From contig JAVHWA010000047.1 of assembly GCA_032160165.1 (NCBI GenBank), positions 1 through 64,000 on the forward strand: a stretch of 64,000 nucleotides of DNA. Direction: 5' to 3'. The notes beneath the pieces were generated by a model. It was not told the origin of the DNA. It searched no databases and worked only from the letters and a program-made list of their open reading frames with translations. The translations under genes were made by a program, and so were the position numbers. The DNA is from QHXM01 sp032160165. GTDB lineage: Bacteria > Acidobacteriota > Blastocatellia > Pyrinomonadales > Pyrinomonadaceae. Shown piece after piece: positions 17,387-27,073 of the stretch. Positions within the stretch are counted from its first letter, which is position 1. Each line of letters begins with the position of its first letter.

Positions 17387-17746
17387 ATGCATCTGCGTAC
17401 TTCCAGGGAGTTCCGTAGAGTCTATTCAATCGGCAAGCGATACGACGGCGCACATATGACAGCCTTCGTACAACCCAATGGCCTAGAGCGTCATAGGTTG
17501 GGCATAACCGCTTCTCGCAAGGCGATCGGGAACTCGGTAGAACGCAATCGCTGTAAAAGATTACTTCGTGAGACGTTTCGCGTAAGCGAGCCCGCACTCG
17601 AAGGGTTGAAGTTCAGGAACGACTGGGTACTGAATGCTCGACGGTCGTTGTTGCAGGTGAAACTCGCGTCGTCGCTCGAGGACTTCCACCGCATCCTGGC
17701 TCGCGTTATGAGCGACGAATATGAACTCGAACGTGGAGTAGTTTGA
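17387..17746 (+). CDS. rnpA: Ribonuclease P protein component
   Basis: 119 residues with the RNR motif in VERNRCKRLLRETFR that contacts the RNase P RNA, and an N-terminal LRTSREFRRVYSIGKR. It assists the catalytic RNA in maturing tRNA 5' ends. The TGA is immediately followed by the GTG of yidD, so the two are coupled. Confidence 0.93.
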   Translation: MHLRTSREFRRVYSIGKRYDGAHMTAFVQPNGLERHRLGITASRKAIGNSVERNRCKRLLRETFRVSEPALEGLKFRNDWVLNARRSLLQVKLASSLEDFHRILARVMSDEYELERGVV

Positions 17747-17962
17747 GTGAGGACATTCCTCGTCGCACTTTTGAGGTTTTATAAGGCGACTATCTCGCCC
17801 TTTCTCCCACCGTCTTGTCGATTTGTTCCCACTTGTTCAGAGTATGCGCGTGAGGCGATCGAACGTTATGGAAGTTTGCGCGGCACATGGATGAGTTTGC
17901 GGCGCCTTTTGCGTTGTCAGCCTTTCCACACAGGCGGGTATGATCCGGTGGAAAAGGAGTGA
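17747..17962 (+). CDS. yidD: Membrane protein insertion efficiency factor YidD
   Basis: 71 residues, GTG start abutting the rnpA stop. The signature SCRFVPTCSEYAREAIERYG and the later RLLRCQPFHTGGYDPV are diagnostic of YidD. It is a small amphipathic membrane-associated protein that aids YidC-dependent insertion, and yidC follows. Confidence 0.95.
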   Translation: MRTFLVALLRFYKATISPFLPPSCRFVPTCSEYAREAIERYGSLRGTWMSLRRLLRCQPFHTGGYDPVEKE

Positions 17963-18022
17963 AGAGACAGATGAACTCGGAGCTATCTCGGTTCATTTCA
18001 TAAAAGATCAGACTTTAAGTCG

Positions 18023-19960
18023 ATGGATAAACAACGATTTCTTATCGCAATAGTACTCTCAGCGGCAATCCTTTTTGGGTGGAGCCTGCTCTTTCCTGTT
18101 AAGCGCCCACAACCAGCCAGCAACGCCAACGCGAATACGACACCCTCGGAACAGAAACCTTCCCCGTCGCCGAGTCTGGTGGATAAGGCCCGTCCCCAGG
18201 GTGTAGGCGCATCGACCGACATTTCCTCGGATCCGATCAGCCCTAAAACAATCACTGTGACAACTCCGCTGTACAAAGTAGCGCTGAACAATCAGGGAGC
18301 TGTCGCCCAAAGCTGGATCATCACACATGACAAGAATGATCGTCAGCTGTATTCAGTAGGCGCTACGAAGGAAAGATCAAAACCCGAACTCGAGCTGGTC
18401 AATCCAGATGGTGCGAAGTTCGGTGAGTATCCTCTTCGAATTCAAATTGCCGGCGCCGACCAGTTTGACGAAAGAAATGTGCTGCTCCGATCAAGAAACT
18501 ATGAGATTAAGTCGGTTAAGATCAACGACGACCTAATAGATCTGAGTGACGACAAACTCGAAATCAACCAGACATCATCAGGAACCATAGAATTTCTGAT
18601 GAATGTTGATTACACGCTCGAGGGAAAGAAGAACAGACTCGAAGTTACGAAGATCGTAACTTTTTACGCGGACCAATATTTCGCGGACGTCAAAGTATCG
18701 CTCAAGCAAAGTGCGGTAGCCGGCGATCGCGAAAATGAGACTGTAGTCGAAACCAGCCCCATTCACTTACTAATTGGACCCAGCATCGGTGACCAGGGAA
18801 TTCCGTCTTATAGCTTCTATTCAATTCCGCCCGAAGGAATCGGGACCGTTGGTACAGACGTGCTTCGTAGTCGCGCCGTCTCTATTAACCAACAACACTC
18901 AGATAAGCTCTCAGTGCCCGGGGTGGTGGATTGGGCCGGTGTCGGCGACACCTACTTCGCTATGGTTGCTGTTCCTTCGAAACCAGCGCAAGGTGCGGAG
19001 CTTCAATACCGCACGGCGATGGTTGAACACGAAACTGTCGACGCCAAGGGACAGAAACGAGTAGAACCCAGGTATCTCGTCACGGCCTACGTTCCTATTC
19101 CGGCCGATGGGTCGTTCACAAGAGTATACGCTGGACCTAAGGACCATTATTTACTTCAGGAGGCGAACGCAAAAGTTAGTCAAGCGGTCGGTCGTCAAGT
19201 TGATCTGGAAGGCATGATCGACTATGGCTTTTTGAGCTGGATGTCTCGTCCTCTGGCCGTTCCGATCTTGTGGAGCATCAAGTTCCTTTACAGACTAACC
19301 GGAAGCTATGGCATCGCGATCATCCTTTTCACTATCGTGATCTATTCGCTCTTCTTCCCCTTGAAATGGCGCTCGTCGAGAGCCATGAAGAAAGCGCAAA
19401 AGCTCGCGCCGCGGATGAAGGAGTTGCAAGAGAAGATCAAGGGCATGAAGAAGACGGATCCGCGCCTCAAGGATTTGCAGGTTGAGCAAATGCGCTTGAT
19501 GAAGGAGGGTAATCCCCTTGGCGGCTGCCTTCCTCTCTTAATTCAAATGCCATTTCTCTTCGCGCTTTACCGTGCTATTACAATTTCGATCGATTTTCGA
19601 CAGGCGTCGTTCTTATGGATTCCCGACTTGTCGGCCCCCGAGCCAACAGTGATTCACGTTCTACCTCTACTGATGGCGGGATCGATGATGGTGTTGCAAT
19701 TGATTACTCCTGCTCCATCGGCTGACCCTATGCAACGCAAATTGATGGCGATCGGCATGCCGATGTTAATGCTGTGGATGCTCTGGAGCGCCCCCGCAGG
19801 GTTGCTCGTTTACTGGCTAGTGGGAAATATTGTGGGCTTTGCTCAACAGTTCATCATCAACCGCCTGACAAAAACGGAAGATAACCAGCCACCACCGACA
19901 GGGAACAAAGCGCAATCGCGTACGACTAAGAAGCTTAGCCCACGGGTCTCGCAGACATAA
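18023..19960 (+). CDS. yidC: Membrane protein insertase YidC
   Basis: 645 residues of the Gram-negative (long) YidC form. An N-terminal membrane anchor (residues 5-25) precedes a Pro/Ser-rich linker and a large periplasmic beta-sandwich domain (about 70-380). The conserved insertase core starts near 395 (GFLSWMSRPLAVPILWSIKF) and contains the charged cytoplasmic loop and GGCLPLLIQMPFLFALYRAI. It inserts and folds inner-membrane proteins alone or with SecYEG. The C-terminus is basic, as expected for ribosome contact. Confidence 0.97.
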   Translation: MDKQRFLIAIVLSAAILFGWSLLFPVKRPQPASNANANTTPSEQKPSPSPSLVDKARPQGVGASTDISSDPISPKTITVTTPLYKVALNNQGAVAQSWIITHDKNDRQLYSVGATKERSKPELELVNPDGAKFGEYPLRIQIAGADQFDERNVLLRSRNYEIKSVKINDDLIDLSDDKLEINQTSSGTIEFLMNVDYTLEGKKNRLEVTKIVTFYADQYFADVKVSLKQSAVAGDRENETVVETSPIHLLIGPSIGDQGIPSYSFYSIPPEGIGTVGTDVLRSRAVSINQQHSDKLSVPGVVDWAGVGDTYFAMVAVPSKPAQGAELQYRTAMVEHETVDAKGQKRVEPRYLVTAYVPIPADGSFTRVYAGPKDHYLLQEANAKVSQAVGRQVDLEGMIDYGFLSWMSRPLAVPILWSIKFLYRLTGSYGIAIILFTIVIYSLFFPLKWRSSRAMKKAQKLAPRMKELQEKIKGMKKTDPRLKDLQVEQMRLMKEGNPLGGCLPLLIQMPFLFALYRAITISIDFRQASFLWIPDLSAPEPTVIHVLPLLMAGSMMVLQLITPAPSADPMQRKLMAIGMPMLMLWMLWSAPAGLLVYWLVGNIVGFAQQFIINRLTKTEDNQPPPTGNKAQSRTTKKLSPRVSQT

Positions 19961-20009
19961 CGCAATCAATCAGGCCGCTGGTTGCGTTCTCCGAAGGTTG
20001 CTTTGAACG

Positions 20010-20474
20010 ATGAATGAAGTTTGCACTCAAGCGCAGGAGTTTCTGAACCACATCTTTGATGGAGCAGGTTTGGCTCTTCGTGCGACGACAGAAGATTCTA
20101 TGGATGGGTGCCTCGTAAACATAGATGGAGTGGATTCCTCTATCCTGCTCACCGAAGGCGGAGAACTACTGGAGGCATTTCAGCACCTCGCGAATCAAGT
20201 CTTCGGTCGTAAGCTCACGAAGGGGGAGCGAATAGTTTGCGACGTTCAGGATTTTCGTGCGACTCGCGAGGCCGAGTTGCGAGCAATGGCGCGTCACGCT
20301 GCGGATCGAGTTCGTGCGACCGGAACCATTTTCAATTTCGGTCCGATGAATTCCAACGAACGCCGGGTTATTCATCTCGCCCTCGCCGATGAAGCCGACT
20401 TACATACAGAATCAATCGGCGAAGGGGCAGCCCGCCGGCTCATTGTTCAATTGCGCGAATCAGCTAAAACGTAA
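20010..20474 (+). CDS. Jag/KhpB-like RNA-binding protein (KH and R3H domains)
   Basis: 154 residues. A KH-like domain (about 20-85) is followed by an R3H domain with the R-x3-H motif in NERRVIHLAL. The N-terminal Jag domain found in Firmicute KhpB is absent. Position between yidC and mnmE is the classical SpoIIIJ-associated (jag) place. The family binds RNA and influences cell elongation and division. Confidence 0.88.
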   Translation: MNEVCTQAQEFLNHIFDGAGLALRATTEDSMDGCLVNIDGVDSSILLTEGGELLEAFQHLANQVFGRKLTKGERIVCDVQDFRATREAELRAMARHAADRVRATGTIFNFGPMNSNERRVIHLALADEADLHTESIGEGAARRLIVQLRESAKT

Positions 20475-20524
20475 TTGATATTTCGGCTGGTCCCATCATC
20501 TCTGTAAGCCCCTTTCCTTCGGTA

Positions 20525-21895
20525 GTGCCAATCAAAGATACAATCGTTGCTTTGTCGACTCCGCCAGGCCGTAGCGGCATAGGGATACTACGTCTCAGCG
20601 GTCAACTGTCTCTAGATATCGCTCGAGCGCTGGTGCGGAACCCGAGTTTCGTTCCCGAGCCACAAAAGGTACGTCTGACGACGATTCATGATCCTGCCAC
20701 CGGAGACATCGTAGATCGTGCGCTCATCACGTACTTCAAAGCTCCTCACTCTTTCACAGGCGAAGACATAATCGAGCTAAGTTGTCACGGCTCTCCGGTG
20801 CTTCTGCGTAACATGCTCGATATCATTTTGAGCTTGAACGCGCGCCTGGCCGAACCAGGTGAGTTCACGCTCCGTGCGCTGGGCCATGGGCGGTTGAACC
20901 TAAGTCAGGCCGAAGCAATACGCGATCTGATCAACGCTAAGACGAAGGCAGCGGTGCACCAAGCTCAACGTCAATTGGGAGGTGAGCTATCACGACAGCT
21001 GCAACCGCTGAAGGACATCCTTGTGGAAGTGATTGTCCCGCTTGAGTCCGCTTTGGAATTTGTGGAGGATGACCTGCCTGAAGTTCTGATTGACGAGATT
21101 CGTTCGAAACTTTCAACGCTCGGGACACGGATCGCGCAACTCGGGGATACGTTCAAGTCCGGACGGTTGTTGCGTGATGGAATGAAGGTCGTACTGATCG
21201 GTAAGCCAAATGTCGGTAAGTCAAGCGTGTTCAACCAGTTACTGGTACAAGACCGAGCAATAGTCACGGCGGTTGCTGGTACGACTCGCGATAGTTTGAG
21301 CGAAGGAATAAGCCTTAGCGGAATTCCGATACTGCTGACTGACACCGCCGGACTTCGCACCTCGGAAGACCCAATTGAAAACCTCGGCGTAGAACGGACT
21401 CGAACCGCAATAGCTGATGCGGACCTAATAATTTATCTGATCGATAGATCACAATCCCTCACGAGTGAAGACTCAGCCGTGTTCGAAGCGGTTCGCCAGA
21501 ATCCTCATATCATCGCATTAAACAAAAGCGACTTACCGCCTTTTCCTCAATCGGCGTATGCGCCGACTTCAGAAGAAACGATTGCAGTGGTAAACATCTC
21601 GGCGAAATTGGGGACGGGACTCGATGACCTTCGGGCTGCTATAATTCACCCGTTCATTTCGCACAACATCAGTTCTGACGGGTTACTCGTTACCGATGCT
21701 CGCCATTTCGATTTGCTTAAGCGAACTGGCGATTCGTTGAGAAGTTCACACGAGCTACTAGGCGATCGTGTGAGTGAGGAACTTGTCCTGGTAGGACTCT
21801 ATGATGCACTCCGTTGCCTGGGGGAGATAACAGGTGAGACTACGCCAGACGATGTCTTATCAGCAATCTTCGCGACCTTTTGTATCGGGAAGTAG
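20525..21895 (+). CDS. mnmE: tRNA modification GTPase MnmE (TrmE)
   Basis: 456 residues, GTG start. Domains: N-terminal tetrahydrofolate-binding domain (1-120), helical domain, and inserted G domain with G1 GKPNVGKSS, G3 DTAGL and G4 NKSD. The C-terminus ends FCIGK, the conserved Cys-x-Gly-Lys tail. With MnmG it installs the (carboxymethyl)aminomethyl group at U34 of tRNAs. mnmG starts two bases after its stop. Confidence 0.96.
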   Translation: MPIKDTIVALSTPPGRSGIGILRLSGQLSLDIARALVRNPSFVPEPQKVRLTTIHDPATGDIVDRALITYFKAPHSFTGEDIIELSCHGSPVLLRNMLDIILSLNARLAEPGEFTLRALGHGRLNLSQAEAIRDLINAKTKAAVHQAQRQLGGELSRQLQPLKDILVEVIVPLESALEFVEDDLPEVLIDEIRSKLSTLGTRIAQLGDTFKSGRLLRDGMKVVLIGKPNVGKSSVFNQLLVQDRAIVTAVAGTTRDSLSEGISLSGIPILLTDTAGLRTSEDPIENLGVERTRTAIADADLIIYLIDRSQSLTSEDSAVFEAVRQNPHIIALNKSDLPPFPQSAYAPTSEETIAVVNISAKLGTGLDDLRAAIIHPFISHNISSDGLLVTDARHFDLLKRTGDSLRSSHELLGDRVSEELVLVGLYDALRCLGEITGETTPDDVLSAIFATFCIGK

Positions 21896-21897
21896 CG

Positions 21898-23778
21898 ATG
21901 AGCTTCGATGAAGCATTCGATGTGATTGTAATTGGAGGAGGCCACGCAGGATGCGAGGCCGCTTCGGCCTCTGCGCGTCTGGGGTCGCAAACAGCGCTAG
22001 TCACGCTTAACCTCGATCTAATCGGCCAAATGTCGTGCAATCCAGCGATCGGGGGAATTGCGAAGGGTCACCTCGTACGCGAAATAGACGCCTTAGGCGG
22101 CATCATGGGTCGAATCATCGATCGGACAGGAATCCAATTTCGACTCCTTAATCGCTCACGCGGTCCCGCTGTTCAGTCGCCGAGAGCTCAAGCGGATCGG
22201 GCTCTCTACCGTGCAGAAATGCGTAGCACGCTCGAGGCGACGCCAAACCTTCATCTACGACAAGGGCTGGTCGTCGATCTCATCGTGGATGACGGGCGAA
22301 TTCACGGCGTGGAACTCCAGGATGCGCGGCGCTTGGCGGCACGCGCGGTCATAATCGCAACCGGGACATTTCTCAACGGAATGATTCACACGGGTCCCCG
22401 TACCTATTCTGCTGGGCGGGCCGGCGAGCCGGCCTCAATTGAATTGGCGGAGAGTCTTAAACGGCACGGCTTTCCCGTAGGACGGCTTAAGACTGGCACT
22501 CCTCCAAGACTCGACGGACGCACGATTCATTGGGATGCCTTTCAGCCGCAGTTTGCAGATGACGTTCCCGTTCCGTTTTCGTTTGCCACCGACCGAATCG
22601 AGCAACCTCAAATCACCTGCTACCTCGGATACACGACAGAGGCGGTTCACGATTCGATCCGGGCTAACATTCATCAATCCCCGCTTTACTCCGGCAAGAT
22701 CAAAGGCATAGGTCCACGCTACTGTCCCTCGATCGAGGACAAAGTCGTTAAGTTTGCAGATAAGAATCGTCACCAGCTTTTCCTGGAGCCCGAAGGACAC
22801 AGTACCAACGAGGTCTATCTGAATGGCTTTTCGACTTCCTTGCCAGCAGACCTACAGCAGGATCTGGTCAACCAAATCCCGGGGTTGGAGGCCGCTCGAA
22901 TCATACGTCCGGGCTATGCGATCGAATACGATTATGTAGATCCAAGGGAGCTCACGCCTTATCTGGAGACTGTCCGTGTCAAGGGCCTGTTTCACGCTGG
23001 TCAGATTAACGGAACGACCGGTTATGAAGAGGCTGGATGTCAGGGGATTATCGCTGGGATCAACGCGAGCTTGACAGTCCAGGGGCGGCAAGGACTTCAT
23101 CTGAAGAGGGAAGAATCTTATATCGGCGTTCTCATCGACGACCTGATAAAACAAGGGGTGGACGAGCCGTACCGAATCTTCACCTCGAGAGCAGAGTTTC
23201 GACTCGCCCTGCGTTATGACAACGCAGACGCTCGATTGTCTCCCCACGGGAGAGAATTGGGATTGGTGGGCGACGGCGATTGGGATCGGTTCAATCGACG
23301 ACGCGATCGCCAGGCGGCGCTGAAAGCCGCTCTCAAAACAACTCGCTTCAAGCGCGCCGATGTCCAATACAGCGCCATCAGTCAAGCTGTACGCGCTGAC
23401 CTGGGAGACTCTTTCACCTTGGAACAGCTTGCCAACCGGCCCCAGGTTCAACCTGCTCTGATCCGACAACTGCTATCAGCTGAACTTCAGAGAGAGACCG
23501 GAATTTCCGACCTCGAGTCCGTCCTTGCCGATTCGCTCTATAGCGGTTACCTTCGCTGTCAACAGACGACGTTCGATCGGTTACATAATCACGATAGTCT
23601 CCGAGTTCCCCACGATTTCGAGTTTCGCGACATAAACGGATTGTCTCATGAAATGATCGAACGCCTTGAGAGGGCCTGTCCCAAGACTTTTGGCCAGGCA
23701 CGTCGCGTCCCAGGCCTGACACCTTCTGCCCTATCCAACTTGTTGGTCCAATTAACTGCACAGCGGGGATCGCTGTAA
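21898..23778 (+). CDS. mnmG: tRNA uridine-5-carboxymethylaminomethyl modification enzyme MnmG (GidA)
   Basis: About 626 residues from ATG 21898; an upstream TTG at 21880 overlaps mnmE and is unlikely. FAD-binding motif VIGGGHAGCEAA lies at the start, with RGPAVQSPRAQADR and ATGTFLNGMIHTG further on, and the helical C-terminal MnmE-binding domain at the end. It forms the MnmEG complex. The methyltransferase gene rsmG that often follows is not here. Confidence 0.96.
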   Translation: MSFDEAFDVIVIGGGHAGCEAASASARLGSQTALVTLNLDLIGQMSCNPAIGGIAKGHLVREIDALGGIMGRIIDRTGIQFRLLNRSRGPAVQSPRAQADRALYRAEMRSTLEATPNLHLRQGLVVDLIVDDGRIHGVELQDARRLAARAVIIATGTFLNGMIHTGPRTYSAGRAGEPASIELAESLKRHGFPVGRLKTGTPPRLDGRTIHWDAFQPQFADDVPVPFSFATDRIEQPQITCYLGYTTEAVHDSIRANIHQSPLYSGKIKGIGPRYCPSIEDKVVKFADKNRHQLFLEPEGHSTNEVYLNGFSTSLPADLQQDLVNQIPGLEAARIIRPGYAIEYDYVDPRELTPYLETVRVKGLFHAGQINGTTGYEEAGCQGIIAGINASLTVQGRQGLHLKREESYIGVLIDDLIKQGVDEPYRIFTSRAEFRLALRYDNADARLSPHGRELGLVGDGDWDRFNRRRDRQAALKAALKTTRFKRADVQYSAISQAVRADLGDSFTLEQLANRPQVQPALIRQLLSAELQRETGISDLESVLADSLYSGYLRCQQTTFDRLHNHDSLRVPHDFEFRDINGLSHEMIERLERACPKTFGQARRVPGLTPSALSNLLVQLTAQRGSL

Positions 23779-23934
23779 TCGCAAGCCAAAAATATCTTCA
23801 AGACAGGTACATTCCCTGCCTTCTAAGCAGATTTTCCTCGCATTACCAAGCGTGTGAGTTGGCGTTAGGGGGGTTGGGCGATCAAGCGATTTCTCCGAGT
23901 ATTGGCTAATGCGACCCTGCTCAAATGCGGCTTA

Positions 23935-23950
23935 TGTTCCACGTGAAACA
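23935..23950. other. parS: parS centromere site
   Basis: TGTTCCACGTGAAACA is one base away from the perfect palindromic parS consensus TGTTTCACGTGAAACA. It lies about 84 bp upstream of parA, the usual origin-proximal place. ParB loads here and spreads. The surrounding 23779-24033 shows no gene. Confidence 0.92.
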
Positions 23951-24033
23951 CCTCGAATCGCCAAAACTCTAGTGCTTTCGGCGTCCCGTGTGATACTTTA
24001 CGAACAATAAATCGCGCAGCCAGGTTATATTCC

Positions 24034-24855
24034 ATGACAAAGATTATTTCCGTCGCCAACCAAAAAGGCGGAGTCGGAAAGACCACAACTGCAGTGAATC
24101 TCGCGGCTTCCCTAGCTATTGCCGAAATGCGTGTATTGCTCGTCGACGCTGATCCGCAGGCGAATGCGACATCTGGGGCCGGGGTTCAACGCGGAAGTTT
24201 TCGTCGGAGCCTGTATCATGCCTTGATCCTCGACGAACCCCTTCGCAATATTATCCAACCGACTCAGCTCCCTCTTCTTTCTATTATCCCTTCGGATAAG
24301 AACCTAATCGGAGCCGAAATTGAATTGGTTGACGTCGAAAAACGTGAATACAAGCTCCGGGAAGTCCTCCAAGCTGTTCAAAACGACTACGACTTCATCC
24401 TGATCGATTGTCCGCCTTCCCTGAACCTGCTGACCCTAAACGCCCTCACGGCCGCGACTTCCCTGCTCGTCCCTATTCAATGTGAATATTTTGCGCTGGA
24501 AGGAGTCACGGAGCTGTTCGATACTCTGGCTCGGATTCGACGCGTGCTAAATCCGGGGCTCACCATTGAGGGGCTATTGTTGACTATGTACGATGAGCGG
24601 ACCAATCTTTCTTCGGCAGTCGCGGCCGACCTTCGAGATTTCTATGGTCAGCAGGTTTTTGAAACCGTGATTCCCCGAAATGTGCGACTGGCAGAAGCCC
24701 CTAGTCATGGTAAGCCTATTGTTGTCTATGATATACGGTCGCGCGGCGCGGAAAGTTATATTCAATTAGCCAAGGAGGTCATGGAACATGACAAGAAGAG
24801 CGTTAGGGCGGGGCTTGAGCGCTCTGCTGTCGGATTCAGAAATGGAGAAGGGTGA
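24034..24855 (+). CDS. parA: Chromosome partitioning ATPase ParA (Soj)
   Basis: 273 residues with the deviant Walker A VANQKGGVGKTTTAVNLAA, followed by VDADPQANAT and FILIDCPPSLNLLTLNAL. ParA binds nucleoid DNA and moves ParB-parS complexes. Its last 68 bases overlap the start of parB, and the extended Arg/Gly-containing C-terminus is encoded in the overlap. Confidence 0.95.
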   Translation: MTKIISVANQKGGVGKTTTAVNLAASLAIAEMRVLLVDADPQANATSGAGVQRGSFRRSLYHALILDEPLRNIIQPTQLPLLSIIPSDKNLIGAEIELVDVEKREYKLREVLQAVQNDYDFILIDCPPSLNLLTLNALTAATSLLVPIQCEYFALEGVTELFDTLARIRRVLNPGLTIEGLLLTMYDERTNLSSAVAADLRDFYGQQVFETVIPRNVRLAEAPSHGKPIVVYDIRSRGAESYIQLAKEVMEHDKKSVRAGLERSAVGFRNGEG

Positions 24856-25675
24856 TGACTTTCTCGAAATCGACATTGATTTAATCGAAGCTAGTTCCGC
24901 CCAGCCCAGAACCAACTTTGATGAAGCCAGTCTTGAAGAACTGGCACAGTCCGTACGTTCGAATGGAATTGTGCAGCCCATTCTAGTGAGACGGCGCGGC
25001 GCTCGATATCAGCTGGTAGCAGGCGAAAGAAGGTGGCGTGCCGCGCAGCGCGCAGGGCTGCAAAGAATTCCAGCGGTCATTCGCGAAATTGCTGACGATA
25101 AGCTGCTTGAGCTTGCCTTAATCGAGAACATCCAACGGCAGGAACTAAATGCGATCGAAGAGGCCCACGCCTACAGAAGCCTCATCGAGACCTTGGGACT
25201 GACTCAGGAGGTAGTGGCGCAAAGAGTCGGTCGAGATCGCTCATTCATAACGAACTACTTACGTTTGTTGCGCTTGCCCGAGGACCTCCAGCGGTTGGTC
25301 GAAGAAGCTAAGCTGACGATGGGCCATGCGCGAGCTCTGCTCGGAGTCAGCAATGAAAGCACTCAGCGCAGCGTAGCTCGCAGTATTATCGAGCGCGCAC
25401 TTTCAGTTCGAGAGACAGAGCGAATTATCAAACGAATAGCCTCAGGCGGTAGTCCCACTCTTACGGAAACATCTTCTACAAAACTGAACGACGCCAACGT
25501 CAGGGCCGCCGAGAGTAAACTCAGACGACACTTTGGCACTCAAGTCCGAGTAGTTCAGAACCAGGGCCGCGTGGGCGGTAAGATCGAGATCGAGTATTAC
25601 GGCGACAGTGATCTCGATAGAATTTACAAAGTGCTTTTAGGTGGAAGCTCTACGACAGCGACGGCAACGGATTAG
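24788..25675 (+). CDS. parB: Chromosome partitioning protein ParB
   Basis: 295 residues. The start TRRALGRGLSALL is the conserved ParA-interacting N-terminus, which confirms the overlapping ATG 24788; an AAGGAGG ribosome site lies about eight bases before it. The CTPase/ParB-N domain has ERRWRAAQRAGL and LIENIQRQELNAIEEA, then the helix-turn-helix domain with MGHARALLG and a C-terminal dimerisation domain. It binds the parS at 23935. Confidence 0.95.
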   Translation: MTRRALGRGLSALLSDSEMEKGDDFLEIDIDLIEASSAQPRTNFDEASLEELAQSVRSNGIVQPILVRRRGARYQLVAGERRWRAAQRAGLQRIPAVIREIADDKLLELALIENIQRQELNAIEEAHAYRSLIETLGLTQEVVAQRVGRDRSFITNYLRLLRLPEDLQRLVEEAKLTMGHARALLGVSNESTQRSVARSIIERALSVRETERIIKRIASGGSPTLTETSSTKLNDANVRAAESKLRRHFGTQVRVVQNQGRVGGKIEIEYYGDSDLDRIYKVLLGGSSTTATATD

Positions 25676-25818
25676 GGCAGTCAATGTGCTAAGTGGAGAA
25701 GCGAGCATCCCTTTTATGTTGGGCTTTCTGTGATCCAGAATCGACGAACGAGTTACGAGGGAGGGCAACTAACCTCTGTTGCAATTTGTACAACTATAAA
25801 ACGTGAGACGAGCAAGAG

Positions 25819-26838
25819 ATGAAGAGATTAACTGAAATGGCCTCTTGTGCCGGTTGAGTGGCGAAGCTTTCGCCGCGACACCTTGCTCAAGTTTTGAGCC
25901 AGCTACCTGCACAACCAAATAACCCGAACGTACTGGTCGGCTATGACTTGGCCGACGATGCAGGAGTGTATCGACTTACTGACGAAATCGCTCTGGTCCA
26001 AACCGTGGATTTCTTCACTCCGATTGCAGATGAACCAGCGATTTATGGCAGAATCGCTGCCTTGAATTCTCTAAACGATATCTACGCGATGGGGGCGACG
26101 CCGCTCACTGCCTTGTCTATTGTCTGCTATCCCGGAAAAGAAGATCTCTCGGTTCTGGCCGAGATCCTGCGAGGAGGCCAGCTGGCCATGAACGAAGCCG
26201 GCGTGGTAATTCTCGGTGGGCACTCTGTTGACGATCAAGAAATAAAGATCGGATATGCCGTAACCGGTGTTATCCACCCCGCTAGTGCGATTACCAACGC
26301 CAATGCACAGCCGGGTGATGCTATTATTTTAACAAAGCCAATTGGAACTGGTGCTATCAGCACCGGCCTCAAACATGGCATCGCCAGCCCGAGAGCAGTA
26401 GAGGCTTCAATAGAGGCCATGTCTACATCAGCCGCCTACGCCTCCGCGGAAATGCAACGGGTTGGCGTGCATGCCTGCACTGACGTCACCGGCTTTGGGC
26501 TCCTGGGGCATGCATATGAGTTGGCCCGCGCCAGCAATGTAACTCTTATCCTCGATTCGAGCCGGGTCCCTCTACTTCCAGAAGTTCTCGAGCTCATCGA
26601 AAAAGGAATGCTTACGCGTGGAGATAAGTACAATCGAGAATACGTAGGTACCGAGGTTAGCATCGAGAGTGGTATCTCGCGGGAACTGGAATGCGCGCTC
26701 TATGATCCTCAAACTGCGGGTGGATTGCTTATTAGTGTCGGTAGCTCTAAGGCGGAGCGGTTAGCTAACGACATCCCGGGTTCGGTGATAATCGGCGAAG
26801 TGCAGGCTCGATCAAACCATCTGATTCGCGTACTGTGA
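25819..26838 (+). CDS. selD: Selenide, water dikinase SelD, selenoprotein with in-frame TGA
   Basis: 339 residues if TGA 25855-25857 is read as selenocysteine. From ATG 25819 the frame reads MKRLTEMASCAGUVAKLSP; Sec13 aligns with the catalytic Cys/Sec of SelD and Lys16 with the essential Lys of the GC/UxxK motif. A GTG directly after the TGA would give an apparent 326-residue protein lacking both upstream motif residues. Downstream the family is clear: GYDLADDAGVYRL, VDFFTPIADEP, ILGGHSVDD, ACTDVTGFGLLGH and DPQTAGGLLIS. SelD makes selenophosphate from selenide and ATP, the selenium donor for Sec-tRNA. Selenoprotein forms of SelD are known in other bacteria. Confidence 0.88.
25852..25882 (+). 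promoter_or_regulatory. Candidate bacterial SECIS hairpin in selD
   Basis: Directly after the TGA, GGCGAA (25860-25865) is perfectly inverted at TTCGCC (25869-25874) around the loop GCT. Weak extra pairing between GGT at 25852 and ACC downstream could extend the stem around the TGA. The loop is closer to the TGA than in Escherichia coli fdhF, so the assignment is tentative. Confidence 0.5.
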
Positions 26839-26962
26839 CCAGATATTCAGGAGAATTCGTCTATAGAACCGGGGGAGGCGCTTCGGGCGGACGATGAAGA
26901 GTACGCTTAAAGGCGCGACTGGTGTGATCGACGCGGTTCTCTGATTTGCGAAGCCGCCTTCC

Positions 26963-26992
26963 TTGACGCTCCGTCAAAACGCATGCTAGACT
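26963..26992 (+). promoter_or_regulatory. Candidate promoter of the F-ATPase operon
   Basis: TTGACG at 26963-26968 and TAGACT at 26987-26992, spacer 18 bases, 81 bases before the first ATPase gene. The remaining 26839-27073 holds no gene. Confidence 0.5.
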
Positions 26993-27073
26993 CGCAGGCT
27001 TTTGGCAACTAAAAAATCTTAACTACCAGCTAGTTAGCGTGTAGACCAAGCTCAAGAAACCGGGTCCAGGACT

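Noticed and set aside
22852..23469. 205-codon open frame antisense to mnmG
   Set aside because: Shadow of a well-conserved gene.
25858..26838. selD starting at GTG right after the TGA
   Set aside because: It would lack the catalytic Cys/Sec, and the upstream frame continues the family motif from ATG 25819.
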